A stretch of 64,000 bases of DNA. It comes from Rhizobium glycinendophyticum (GTDB lineage: Bacteria; Pseudomonadota; Alphaproteobacteria; Rhizobiales; Rhizobiaceae). How positions within the stretch are numbered: position 1 is the stretch's first letter; each line of letters begins with the position of its first letter. The notes under the pieces are model-generated. The model saw only the letters and a program-made list of their open reading frames with translations, searched no databases and had not been told where the DNA came from. Positions 1-12,000 of this stretch are shown in pieces. The stretch is from the NCBI RefSeq assembly GCF_006443685.1, contig NZ_VFYP01000001.1, positions 682,001 through 746,000 of the forward strand. Reading direction: 5' to 3'. Position numbers and translations under genes: made by a program.

Positions 1-789
1 CTCTTGAACACTGGTTCCTGTGCCGGTGCCAAGATTGATCGCCACGGTTTCTCCGCCGTTCAACAGATACTCGACGGCCCGAACATGGGCTTCAGCCAGA
101 TCAGAGACATGCACATAGTCGCGGATGCAAGTGCCATCACGTGTCTCATAGTCGTCACCAAAAATGGAGAAGCCCTGGCGTCGTCCGAGCGCCGCCTCGA
201 TGAGACGGGGAATCGCGTGCGTCTCAGGGGTGTGCCATTCGCCTATGCGGCCTTCGCTATCGGCGCCGGCAGCGTTGAAGTAGCGCAACATCACGGAGCG
301 CATGCGGTCGCACAAGGCAAAGTCCCGTAGTGCCTGCTCGACGATATGCTTCGTGCGACCATAGGGATTGATGGGCGCCTGCGGATGCGCCTCATCGAGC
401 GGCATGTATTGCGGTTGGCCGTAGGTGGCGCAGGTCGAGGAGAACACGAAGGCACGGATATCGGCTTCCATCATCGCCTGCAGGAGGTTCAGCGACCCGC
501 CGACATTGATGTCGTAGAAGGCTTCGGGCTCCTTGAACGATTGCGACACCTCGATCAGACCAGCAAAATGCAGTACGGCCGCTGGCTTGTGCCGGGCCAG
601 CACCTCGCGCAACCGCGAACGATCGCGAATGTCCCCCTCTTCGACCGGCCCCCACTTCACGAACTCGCGGTGGCCGCTTGAGAAGTTGTCATAGACGACA
701 GGGATAAAATCCTTTGTCGCAAGCGCAAGGCAGGTGTGGGAGCCGATATAGCCGGCGCCACCGGTGACGAGAATTTTCGTTGCGGTCAT
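1..789 (-). CDS. galE: UDP-glucose 4-epimerase, C-terminal part beyond window
   Basis: Cytoplasmic short-chain-dehydrogenase-fold enzyme that interconverts UDP-glucose and UDP-galactose. The reverse strand reads without a stop from an ATG at 789 to the window edge, giving 263 codons of an enzyme that usually has about 330. Visible are the N-terminal NAD-binding motif GGAGYIGS near residue 10, the SSTCATYG segment that carries the catalytic Ser/Thr, the catalytic YGRTK (YxxxK), RYFNAAGAD, and TRDGTCIRDYVHVSDLAEAH, all typical of GalE. It is the last visible gene of a leftward operon after the GT41 glycosyltransferase and glf, and its UDP-galactose product is the substrate of Glf. The C-terminus and stop are not in the window. 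Confidence 0.93.
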   Translation of the reverse strand, partial: MTATKILVTGGAGYIGSHTCLALATKDFIPVVYDNFSSGHREFVKWGPVEEGDIRDRSRLREVLARHKPAAVLHFAGLIEVSQSFKEPEAFYDINVGGSLNLLQAMMEADIRAFVFSSTCATYGQPQYMPLDEAHPQAPINPYGRTKHIVEQALRDFALCDRMRSVMLRYFNAAGADSEGRIGEWHTPETHAIPRLIEAALGRRQGFSIFGDDYETRDGTCIRDYVHVSDLAEAHVRAVEYLLNGGETVAINLGTGTGTSVQE

Positions 790-840
790 CCAAAGACGCT
801 TCCAGTAGCGAGTTTCGAACTCATCCGTGCGACCGGCCCG

Positions 841-2043
<1,203 letters not shown>

Positions 2044-2058
2044 TCACGATGGACGCGA

Positions 2059-4098
2059 TCAGGCGGACGGTTCCGCCCACAGGCGCGAGTCACGGGGAAG
2101 CGGCGAAAAATCATTCCACTGGCGGAGCTTCTGGAGGTAGCGCTGGCGATAGGTGCCCTCGTCCAGGAAATCGGTGTTCTCAAGCATCAGCTCTGCACCG
2201 ATCTCGTAATAGACGTCGAGGTTGGTGAGATCCGGAACCGGCGTCTCTCCTCGCTCGCAATCACCCTGCATCTCCCAGAACAGCTCTTCCAGGCGCCGGA
2301 CCAAGGCCGGAATATCGCGCAGCACGCTGCCCTCCCTCTGGTCTTGCAGGGACTGCTTGACGGCAGCAAGCGCTGCCGGATTGCGCGCAAAGGCGATCGC
2401 CTTGGCAACATAATCGGCGGGCGTATCGCAGATCAGCTCTGGAATGCCGGCCGCAGACACGATGCTGCTGCAGAAACGCGAGGCGAAGGTCTTGCCCGGC
2501 ACAGTCAGCACCGGCAGCCCCATGGTGATCGCGTCGGCTGCCGTGGAATGGGCGCCGTAGGGGAATGTGTCGAGGAAAAGGTCGGCGAGCGCAATGCGCG
2601 CAAGGTGATGCGGGTTTGCCGCCTTCGGGGCAAAAATCAGCCGCTCGGGTGCGACGCCCCGTTCGGCGGCAAGCGTGCAAAGGCGCTGGTTGACGCTGTC
2701 GGCCGCACCGAGCAGCCAGAGCACGCTATTTGGCGTGGCAAGCAGGATGTCCATCCAACGCGAGAAGACCGGTGCCGTGGTCTTCTGCATGCCGTTGAAG
2801 CAGGCAAACACAAAGGCGTCTTCCGGCAATCCGGCCTCGGCGCGTGTCGGCGTCTTGGCAATCACGCGTTTACGGTCGATCGGCTGGTTGCAGGGAATGC
2901 GCAATACCTTCTCGCTGTAATAGATCTCGTTTTCCGGCGGTATGATCTGCTCGTCGGCGATGATGTACTGGTGGTAAGGGCTGCCCATCGAGCCGGGATA
3001 GCCGCAGAATGCCACGATGACGGGCGCCGGCCGATAGGCGAAGATCTTGGTGCGCGCATGTTTGGTGAAGCCATTGACGTCGACGAGGATATCGATCTCG
3101 TCGGCAACGATCTGATTTGCCGCCTGCAGGTCGGTGATCGATGCGATGTCGCGCCAGCCATCGACGGCGGCTTTGATCCGGTCCTGCGTGGCGTCGTTGA
3201 TCCGCGTCTCGCCACAGTAATAGGCGAAAATCTCCACCTGGCTCTTGTCATGCAGTTCGAGCACTTCGCGCAGGGCGAAACCGACGGCGTGATCGCGTAG
3301 GTCGGAGGATACATAACCGATGCGCAGACGCTTGCCCGTCCCGGTCTTCACCCGCGGTGTCTGCCGGGTGAAGCCTGACGTGTCAGGCCGACCGACGAGG
3401 AAATTGTTGTAGCGATAGGCCTTGGCGAGCTGGAACAGCGGATCATCCGAGAAGCAGCCGAGCGGCAACGGCGACATGGCGTCCACAAGCTGTCGCGTCG
3501 ATACATGTTCGGAGGTGACGATGATCGGCCACTTGCACTGATGCTGGCGCAGCGACAGCCAGTGCTGGCCGGCCTCTGGCTTGTCGGGCCGCAACTCGAT
3601 TGCCTGCCACAAGACGGTCTCGGCTTCCTCAAGCAGTCCAGCGCCTTCCATAACACGGCCGATATGCTGCAGGGTCATCAACCGGTGGCTTGATCTTTCC
3701 GCCGTGATTTCCGCTGTCTGGTCGGCATAGCTGCGCCATTGCTGGATGGCCTGCAGGTTCAATCCGCTGTCTTCCATGGCGCGGCCAAGATTGATGTGGG
3801 CCTGACCGAATTGCGGGTTGATCCTGAGACAAGCCTGCAGCGCCTGGATGGAACCGGCGAGGTCGTCCATCTGGCGCAACGTGACGGAGTAGTTGAAATA
3901 GACAAAGTGCAGGAGCGGATTGCTGTCGTTGTAGGCGATCCAAGCCTTATAGAGTTCAGCCGCCAAGATCCGCTGACCACCGGCACTCAGAGCTTCGGCG
4001 ACCTGGAACAACTCTCCCAGCGGAAGTTGTTGGTTGCGCGCGCGCAACAAGAGGGCTGCGAACAGTGAAGCATTGTCTTGGGCGGGTGCATTATCCAT
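2059..4098 (-). CDS. GT41 family glycosyltransferase with TPR region (SPINDLY/OGT-like)
   Basis: Predicted cytoplasmic protein glycosyltransferase of 679 residues. Residues 1 to about 230 are helical and TPR-like (for example LRINPQFGQAHINLGRAMED). From about residue 258 the Glyco_transf_41 domain begins with RLRIGYVSSDLRDHAVG; the His near 270 aligns by eye with the active-site His of human OGT. FNGMQKTTAP near 435 carries the Lys that contacts the donor phosphate in OGT (about K439), followed by NSVLWLL, LFLDTFPYGAHSTAADA and GLPVLTVPG. The family transfers GlcNAc, fucose or hexose to Ser/Thr, or to Asn in the HMW1C branch; the donor cannot be read from sequence. I chose the ATG at 4098; an in-frame GTG at 4146 would add 16 residues. 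It heads the operon with glf and galE and diverges from two Ser/Thr-rich octapeptide-repeat genes, its possible substrates (inference). Confidence 0.88.
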   Translation of the reverse strand: MDNAPAQDNASLFAALLLRARNQQLPLGELFQVAEALSAGGQRILAAELYKAWIAYNDSNPLLHFVYFNYSVTLRQMDDLAGSIQALQACLRINPQFGQAHINLGRAMEDSGLNLQAIQQWRSYADQTAEITAERSSHRLMTLQHIGRVMEGAGLLEEAETVLWQAIELRPDKPEAGQHWLSLRQHQCKWPIIVTSEHVSTRQLVDAMSPLPLGCFSDDPLFQLAKAYRYNNFLVGRPDTSGFTRQTPRVKTGTGKRLRIGYVSSDLRDHAVGFALREVLELHDKSQVEIFAYYCGETRINDATQDRIKAAVDGWRDIASITDLQAANQIVADEIDILVDVNGFTKHARTKIFAYRPAPVIVAFCGYPGSMGSPYHQYIIADEQIIPPENEIYYSEKVLRIPCNQPIDRKRVIAKTPTRAEAGLPEDAFVFACFNGMQKTTAPVFSRWMDILLATPNSVLWLLGAADSVNQRLCTLAAERGVAPERLIFAPKAANPHHLARIALADLFLDTFPYGAHSTAADAITMGLPVLTVPGKTFASRFCSSIVSAAGIPELICDTPADYVAKAIAFARNPAALAAVKQSLQDQREGSVLRDIPALVRRLEELFWEMQGDCERGETPVPDLTNLDVYYEIGAELMLENTDFLDEGTYRQRYLQKLRQWNDFSPLPRDSRLWAEPSA

Positions 4099-4153
4099 GA
4101 TCTGGACATTCCACGAAGGTTGAGGCCTGGCGGCACGAATTGACACGGGCGCT

Positions 4154-5766
4154 TTGCGCTCTCGCTCATTAGCAAATCTAGCTTGCTTTGGGCTTGCCGC
4201 CGCCCTCTCATCGACGCAGGTCGCCGCGCTTTCCTCTGATCAGATCGCCGCGATGACCAGCAGCCAGATCGGCGCTTTGAGCTCCGCGGCTATTGCATCT
4301 TTGGCCACTGAAGACTTCGCAACCTTGGATTCCGCCGATATCGCGGCGATCAGCGCCAAGGCAATCTCAGGCCTTTCGACAGCAAATATCGCAGCCCTCT
4401 CCACGGCTCAGCTGGCAGCTCTGTCAAGCGCGCAGGTTGCGGCGCTGACGACAGCCCAGATCGTCGCTTTGACGACCGACAACATCGCAGCTCTCAGCAT
4501 CACACAGGTCGCCGCCCTCACATCGTCTCAGGCTGCAGCGTTGAGCGCTACCCAGATCCAGAACCTGTCGACGTCTCAGGTCAAAGCACTCAGCACCAAG
4601 GCTATCGTTGGCTTCACCACCCAGCAGATCGACACGTTGAACGTCAATGTGGAAGGTCTCAGCACCGCCCATTTCGCCATTCTGAGCTCTGCCCAGATCG
4701 GGGCACTGATGTCGGATGACATCGTCGCGGCTCTGAGCACCAAGGCGATCGCCGCTTTGACGAGCACCCAGATCGCCGCCCTGACGACGGATCAGGTTGC
4801 CGCTCTGACGACCAGTCAGATCGCAGGCCTCAGCTCTGTCGCTCTTGCCGCGCTCGGCACGACGATATCGCCACCTTCTCCACCTCCGAGATCGCCCTGA
4901 TCAGCAGCAAGGCCATCGCCGGCCTCAGCACCACAGTCATTGCCGCACTCACCACAGACCAGACGGTGGGTCTGACGGCCACGCAGGTAGGAGCACTGAG
5001 TTCAGCTCAGATCGGCGCTCTGACAAGCGATCAGGCGACGGTGCTGACAACCACTCTGACATCGACGCAGATCGCCTCGCTCACGTCGGCACAGGTGACG
5101 GCGCTCAGCACCGATCAGGTTCCAGCCCTGAGCACTGCCCAGATCGCCGGCCTCGGCTCGGCGGCTTTGGCGGCGCTCGGCACCGATGACCTTGCGACCT
5201 TCTCGTCCAGCGAAATCGCGCTGCTCAGCTCCAAGGCCTTGGCAGGGCTTTCCACCGATAACGTGGCAGCACTGACAACGGACCAGACTTCAGGCCTGAC
5301 GTCGACGCAGATTGCAGCACTGAGCACAACTCAGCTGGGCGCCTTGACCACCGACCAAGTGGCCGCTCTGACCACGGGGCAGATTGCGGCCTTCACTTCG
5401 GCCCAGGCAGCATCCCTCAGCACGGCCAATATCGCCGCCCTGACCACCGCAGGGATCGCAGCACTCAGCACGTCTGCAATCGCCGCTTTGACCACGGCTC
5501 AGATCGATGCTTTGAGCACCGACCAAGCCGAGGCCCTGACCGCGACGCAGGTCGCCGCATTGGGTTCTGCAGCAATGACCGCTCTGTCAACGGCAGATCT
5601 GTTGCTATTCTCAACGGCAGACATTGCCGCCATCAGCTCGAAAGCGATCGTCGGTCTTGAGACGGGTGACATCGCAGCTCTGGACAACACCCAGCTCCAG
5701 GCCTTCACCAGTACACAGACTGGTGCGATCACAAACGATCAGGTAACCGCCATTATCGCGGCCTAA
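4154..5766 (+). pseudogene. octapeptide-repeat protein gene, frameshifted paralogue
   Basis: A smaller relative of the giant repeat protein that follows. The first segment (TTG at 4154, stop near 4900) and the second (stop at 5766) are in different frames. Around 4858 the expected codons for L-G-T-D-D-I-A are one G short (ggcacgacgat instead of ggcacggacgat); restoring it gives one continuous protein of about 537 residues. The repeat is L-[ST]-[ST]-x-Q-[IV]-x-A. Unlike the giant paralogue it contains register errors: a seven-residue unit (LNVNVEG), a nine-residue unit (LMSDDIVAA) and a half unit (LTTT). No ATG start is visible: an in-frame stop lies at 4121 and only TTG 4154 is available, 55 bp from the divergent GT41 gene, so the 5' end may also be damaged. 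The C-terminus (QTGAITNDQVTAIIAA) resembles that of the giant protein. A sequencing error at 4858 cannot be excluded. Confidence 0.75.
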
Positions 5767-5808
5767 GCGGCGATCTGATCCGCACGCAATCACTCATACA
5801 CTGTGACT

Positions 5809-5840
5809 GAAGAAGGCGCCTCTTAGGGGGCGCCTTCTTC
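5809..5840 (+). terminator. intrinsic terminator-like hairpin after the small octad gene
   Basis: A perfect 12-bp stem, gaagaaggcgcc (5809-5820) pairing with ggcgccttcttc (5829-5840), closes an eight-base loop about 40 bp after the stop of the frameshifted repeat gene. The 3' arm ends TTCTTC followed by GTTGTG, so the U-run is weak. It separates the two paralogous repeat genes, which are therefore probably transcribed independently. Confidence 0.7.
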
Positions 5841-6004
5841 GTTGTGTGGTGCGTTCGTCGCCCGGCTTTAGCCGAAAGTTCCCTGTCCAGTCTCGGGCAA
5901 GCCCGACCGCTTAACGATGGCGGACATTTATAGTCGCGCGCCCTCGGTTCCGTTGCGGTACCGGAGTTGATTTTGATGACAACATAGCATCACGGATTTT
6001 GTAA

Positions 6005-9000
6005 ATGAGCACCACGATCTCGTCTCTCAGCGTCACTCAGATCCGGTCACAATCAACGTCCTCGGTTGCTGCATGGTCGACGGAAGACGTGGCGTCGCTG
6101 ACGACGCAGCAGATTGCTGCGCTGTCATCTGCCCAGATTGCCGCGCTCGACACGGAAGACGTCGATGTGATGAGCAGTCGTCAGCTCAACGCGATCTCGC
6201 AGTCCGCAATCGTTGGTCTGACGCTGGATCAGCTGGCAGTGCTCGACCAGGCCGATATCGAGAGCCTGAACAGCACGGCTGTCGGCAAACTCACGACCAA
6301 GCAGATCGCGGCCCTCTCGAGCGCGCAGGCGGCCGCTCTGACGGCCGCTCAGGTCGCGAACCTGACGGCTACGCAGCTTTCGGCAATGGGCTCCGAGGAC
6401 ATCGCGGGCTTCTCTACGGCCGATATGGCTGCCATCAGCAGCAGCGCAATCTCGGGGCTTTCCATCGAGGCTTTGGCCGTGCTGACTTCGCAACAGGTCG
6501 CCGCTCTGAGCACCGGCACGATCGGCCAGCTGACGACGAAGCAACTGGCGGCGCTCACCACGGCCCAGACAAACGCCTTGACCACGCAGCAATTGGGAGT
6601 GCTGACTGGAAAGCAGATCACCGCGCTCAAGACGGAGAACCTCTCCGAACTCTCGACGGCCCAGATCGCGGCGCTCAGCACAGCGGCGATCGCCAGCCTG
6701 TCCACGGCCCAGCTGGTTTCCCTGTCGACGGCGCAGGTTGATGCCTTGACCACGAGCCAGATCAAGGTGTTGAACGCCTCGCAGATCGCCGTGTTCGATG
6801 AAGACGATTTTGGTACCTTTACCACAGCCGAGATCGCCGCTCTTTCAAACAAGACGGTGCCGGGCATCACCACTGCGGTCTTCGCAAGCTTGAGCACAAG
6901 CCAGATTGCAGCCCTCGCGACAGCTTCGGTTGCAAGTCTGACGACGGCCCAGATGACCGCTTTGAGCACCACCCAGGTGGAAGCGTTCACCAGTGACCAG
7001 ACGAAGGCGCTGACGTCTGCACAGGTTGCCGTCCTCTCAGCCGATGCGATTTCGACGTTTTCGACTGCGGACTTTGCAGCCCTCACCAATAAGGCCGTGA
7101 CAGGCCTGTCGACGGATGTGGTCGCCACGCTCACTGCAAGCCAGATATCCGCGATGAACACCAGTGCCATCGCGGGGCTCTCCACGCGCCAGTTGGCCGT
7201 CTTTTCCACAGACCAGGTGGCCGCTCTGACGGAGACCCAGGTCAAAGCCATGAGCTCCCGTCAGATCGGCGGATTTACTACTGAAAACGTCACGGCTCTA
7301 AGCGCAGCACAGATTGCGGCAATCACCACGGCCGGCATCATAGGGCTGAACAGCACGTTGATCGGCGCACTTTCAACGCAGCAGGTCGAGGCTCTGACGT
7401 CGGCCCAGGTCAAGACCCTACGTTCCGATCAGCTTGCAGCCCTGAGCGCAGAGGATATTGCTACCTTCTCGACCGCGGACATCGCAGCGATCGTGAACAA
7501 GGCAGTGTCGGGGCTGTCGACGGATGCAATTGCGGCTTTGTCGACCGCTCAGATCGCCGCTTTGTCGACCTCGACGGTGTCAAGCCTAACCACTGACCAG
7601 ATCAACGCCCTGTCCACCACACAGGTAGAGGCCTTTGGGACGACACAGGTCAAGGTTCTGACCGCAAAGCAGTTGGGTGCTCTCGGAACGGATGATATCG
7701 CGACCTTCTCCACGGGGGACATCGCGTCGCTGACGAGTGCTGCCGTCATCGGGTTGAACACCGAGCTTGTGGCTGCGCTCACCACCACGCAGATCGCTGC
7801 CCTCAGCACCGCTGCAATCACCAGCCTGACCACCACCCAGATCAGTGCATTGACGACCGAGCAGGTACCGGCTCTAGCAACCTCGCAGATCAAGCTCTTG
7901 AACTCCAAGCAGATCGCGGCCCTGAGTTCAGCAAACGTAGCCGCCCTGTCCACTGCTCAGATCGCAGCCCTGAGTGTGACCGCGGTCACCGGCTTGACCA
8001 CTGAGCACATGGAGGTCCTGTCTTCCGCCCAGGTCGAGGCCCTGACCTCGGGCCAGATCAAGTCGCTGAGTTCGGCACAGATCTCCATGCTTGATAGCGG
8101 AGACCTCGCAACCTTTACGACGGCGGAGATCGCTGCGATCACCAACAAGGCCGTGTCCGGCATTTCGACCGAGATCATTGCGGCGCTGCCGACCACCCAG
8201 CTTGGTGCCCTTTCGACCTCTGCGATGGCGGCATTGACGACCAGCCAGGTCGAGGCCCTCGGGACCAATCAGCTGTCGATTTTGTCCACCAATCAGATCG
8301 CTGCGCTGACGGCCGCCCAGGTCGCCGCCATCAGTTCCGGCGCCCTCACCGTGCTGTCGACCGAGCAGGTCGCCTCGCTGAGCACGCTCGGCATCGGCGG
8401 CCTGACGTCGGAACAGGTTCAGGCCTTGTCCACCGCCCAGGTTCAGGCTTTGACGGAGAAACAGGTCAAGGCTCTGAAGTCTACGCAGATGGCGGCTCTC
8501 GGCACGGACGATCTCGCCACGTTCACGACGGCGGAGATCGCGGTCCTCACGAGTGATGCAATCTCCGGCCTGACGGAAGAGACAGTCCAGTCGCTGACCA
8601 CCGCCCAGATCGCCGCCATCAGCACGGGCGCTATCGCCAAGCTGCCGGTTGATCTCGTTGAAGTCCTGACATCTGAGCAGGTGGCGGCGTTGACCACCAA
8701 GCAGATCGCGGCCCTCGGCTCGAAACAGGTCGCGGCCCTCAACACGACGAATATCGCGTCCCTGACGACCGCGCAGGTGCAAGCCTTGAGCGGTGCTGGC
8801 ATCGCCGGGCTGACGACGACCCAGATTGTTGCGCTGAGCACCGCTCAGATGCAGGCTCTCACCACGACCCAGGTCGCGGCTCTGGGGTCCCTGCAGATCG
8901 AAGCGCTCGGCACCGAGGACCTCGCAGTCTTCTCGACGGGTGATATCGCCGCGCTGACCGCCGCTGCTGTTCCCGGGCTCTCCACCTCTCTCATCGCATC

Positions 9001-12000
9001 CCTCACGACCGGTCAGATCGCGGCCTTGAGCACAACGGCCTTTGCCACCTTCAGCACTGCTCAGGTGGCGGCTCTTGGGTCGGATCAGATTGGTGTGCTC
9101 ACCAGCAAGCAGATGGCCGCCCTGACCTCAACACAGATTGGCGCCCTGACGACGGAGACGATCGGCGGGCTTTCCACGCTCCAGGTTGCGTCACTTAACA
9201 CCGTGACGCTCGCTGCGTTGACGACGGCGCAGATCGCGGCACTGACGACGGCGCAGGCGGAAGCCCTGACCACGGTCCAGGTCGCCGCTCTGACCGCTTC
9301 GCAACTCTCCGTCCTCACGGCCGATCATCTCGCGACGTTCGCGACCAAGGATATCGCTGCCATCGGATCGGTCGCGATTGGGGGTCTAACGACCGACGTC
9401 ATCGCCACACTGTCGACCGCCCAGGTGGCGGCCTTGAATGCATCAGCAATCACGGGCCTATCCACCAAGCAGATCGACGCTTTCAGCACGGCTCAGGTCG
9501 AGGCCCTCGGGACGGCGCAGGTTGCGGCACTCAGTTCAACCCAGTTGGCGGTATTGGGCTCTGACGACATCGCCACCTTCGCTACCAAGGATGTGGCTGC
9601 AATCAGCGCTGCGGCCATTTCTGGCCTCACGACTGAGGCTATCAGTGCATTGTCTTCGGCCCAGATGGCCGCCCTGACCATGGCCGGTGTCGCCGGCATG
9701 AGCACCAAGCAGGTGGCAACGCTTTCCTCTGGCCAGTTCGCGGCCATGAGCACCACCCAGATTTCAGCGCTCTCCTCGGCTCAGATCGGTGCAATTGCCA
9801 CAAGCACGCTTGTGACGCTATCGACCAATCAGGTTGCGGCCCTGGGCGTGGGCACAGTACCTGGCCTGACCTCCAGCCAGATCGATGCGTTGAACGCAGC
9901 CCAGGTCGAAGCTCTGACCGCCAATCAGGTGGCCGCGCTGACCTCGTCCCAATTGGCGATGCTGACCACGGCTGATATTGCGACTTTCTCGACTGCGGAC
10001 ATCGCCGCTATCGGGTCGGCGGCGATCGGTGGTCTCTCGACAGCTGTCATTGCGTCTCTCTCGACCGCGCAGGTTGCCGCCCTGAAAACAGCAGGCATCC
10101 CCGGCTTGCGCACGCAGCAGGTCGCCGCGTTGACCACGGCGCAGGTTGCAGTGCTCGGGACCCTGCAGATTGCAGCACTGTCTTCCGCGCAGGTTGCGGT
10201 TCTCAGCACGGACGAGATCGCGTTACTGTCCACTGCCCAGGTGAGCGCGCTGAGTGCAGACGGTATCAGCGGCCTTGGCACCGCACAGATCGTCGCCATG
10301 AGCACCGCTCAGGTGGAGGCACTGACACCAACCCAGGTGGCGGCACTCGCTTCCAAACAGATTGCGGCACTCGGCACGGATGACATAGCCGTCTTCTCGA
10401 CCGCTGATATCGCCTCGATAACTTCAAGTGCCGTCGTTGGCATGACCTCTGACCAGATCGCAGCGCTGTCGGCCGATCAACTTGCAGCCTTGAGTGCCGG
10501 CGGGGTCGGCGGCTTGTCGACGTCGCAGTTGAACGGGTTGACCCCGTCTCAGGTGGCGGAACTCACGACGGCCCAGATCGCGGCCCTGAATTCCAGCCAG
10601 GTCGCGGCCATCTCGACGTCCGGCATCGCTGCCTTCTCCACCACCCAGATCGCGGCAATCAGTGCCCAGGGGATTGCCGGTCTGTCGACGGCACTGATCA
10701 ATGTATTGAGCACCGCTCAGGTGGAGGCCCTGAGCACGACCCAAGTCGCTGCCTTGAGTTCGCGTCAGATCGCTGCCCTCGGGACCGACGATCTCGCCAC
10801 CTTCTCCACGGCGGATGTGGCTGCGATCAACACGGCGGCCGTCGCCGGCCTCGCGACCGGATCGATTGCAGCGCTTTCGGCCGATCAGGTCGCAGCACTG
10901 AACACTGCAGTGATCGCTGCTTTGTCGACGTCGCAGATCGCTGCCCTGACCGTCGGTCAAATCGATATCATGAAGACCAGCCAGATCGCGGCCCTGGGCT
11001 CCCGTCAGATTGCCGCTCTCGCGACGGATCGAGTGGCGATCCTCTCGGCAGATCAGATTGCCGCGATCAGCGCCGTTGGCGTGACTGGGCTTACCCAGAC
11101 ACAGATCCAGACGCTTGTTTCCGATCAGGTGGAGGCATTGACCCCCACGCAGGTCGCAGCATTCAGTTCCACACAGATCTCAGCGCTGGGTACTGAAGAC
11201 TACAATGTCTTTTCCACTGCCGATCTCGCGGCCATCGCGTCGGGCTCGATTGCCGGGATACCGACCTCCGTGCTGGCAGCCTTGACTGGCGATCAGATTG
11301 CGGCTCTCAGCGCTAGCGGGGTCTCCGGACTGACGACCGGGCAGATCAATGCGCTGAGCACGGCGCAGATGGAGGCCTTCACGACAACCCAGGTTGCGGC
11401 GCTGACCACACGACAGATCGCCGCATTCGGGACCGATGACTTTGCCGCACTCACCACGGCACAGGTAGCGGTCCTGAGCACGGCCGTCGTGAATGCTCTG
11501 ACGACGACACAGATCCTCGCCTTCAGTTCGGAGCAGGTCGAGGCGCTGACATCGGTTCAGGTGGGAGCTCTCACCTCCACCCAGATTGGCGTTCTCAGCA
11601 CCGCCGCCCTCGACATGTTCTCAACGGCTGACATCGCTGCCATCAGTTCCACCGCGATCAAGGGGCTTTCCACCGGGACCATCGCATCCTTGTCGACGGA
11701 GCAGATCGCTTCTCTTGGCACAGCTGCGATCAGCGGACTGACGACGGACCAGATTGCCGCACTCAGTACAGTGCAGGTCGAGGCACTCACATCGCAACAG
11801 ATTGCCGCTCTCGGTTCGAGGCAGGTCGCTGCCTTGGGCACGGACGATCTGGCAGTTTTGTCGACCGCCAAGATCGCAGCCCTGACCACCACGTCGATCG
11901 CCAACCTGACGACAAGCCAGATCGCGGCACTCAGTGTCGACCAGATTGAAGCTTTCTCTTCGTTGCAGGTGGCAGCCCTAACCTCAGCGCAGGTCGCGGT

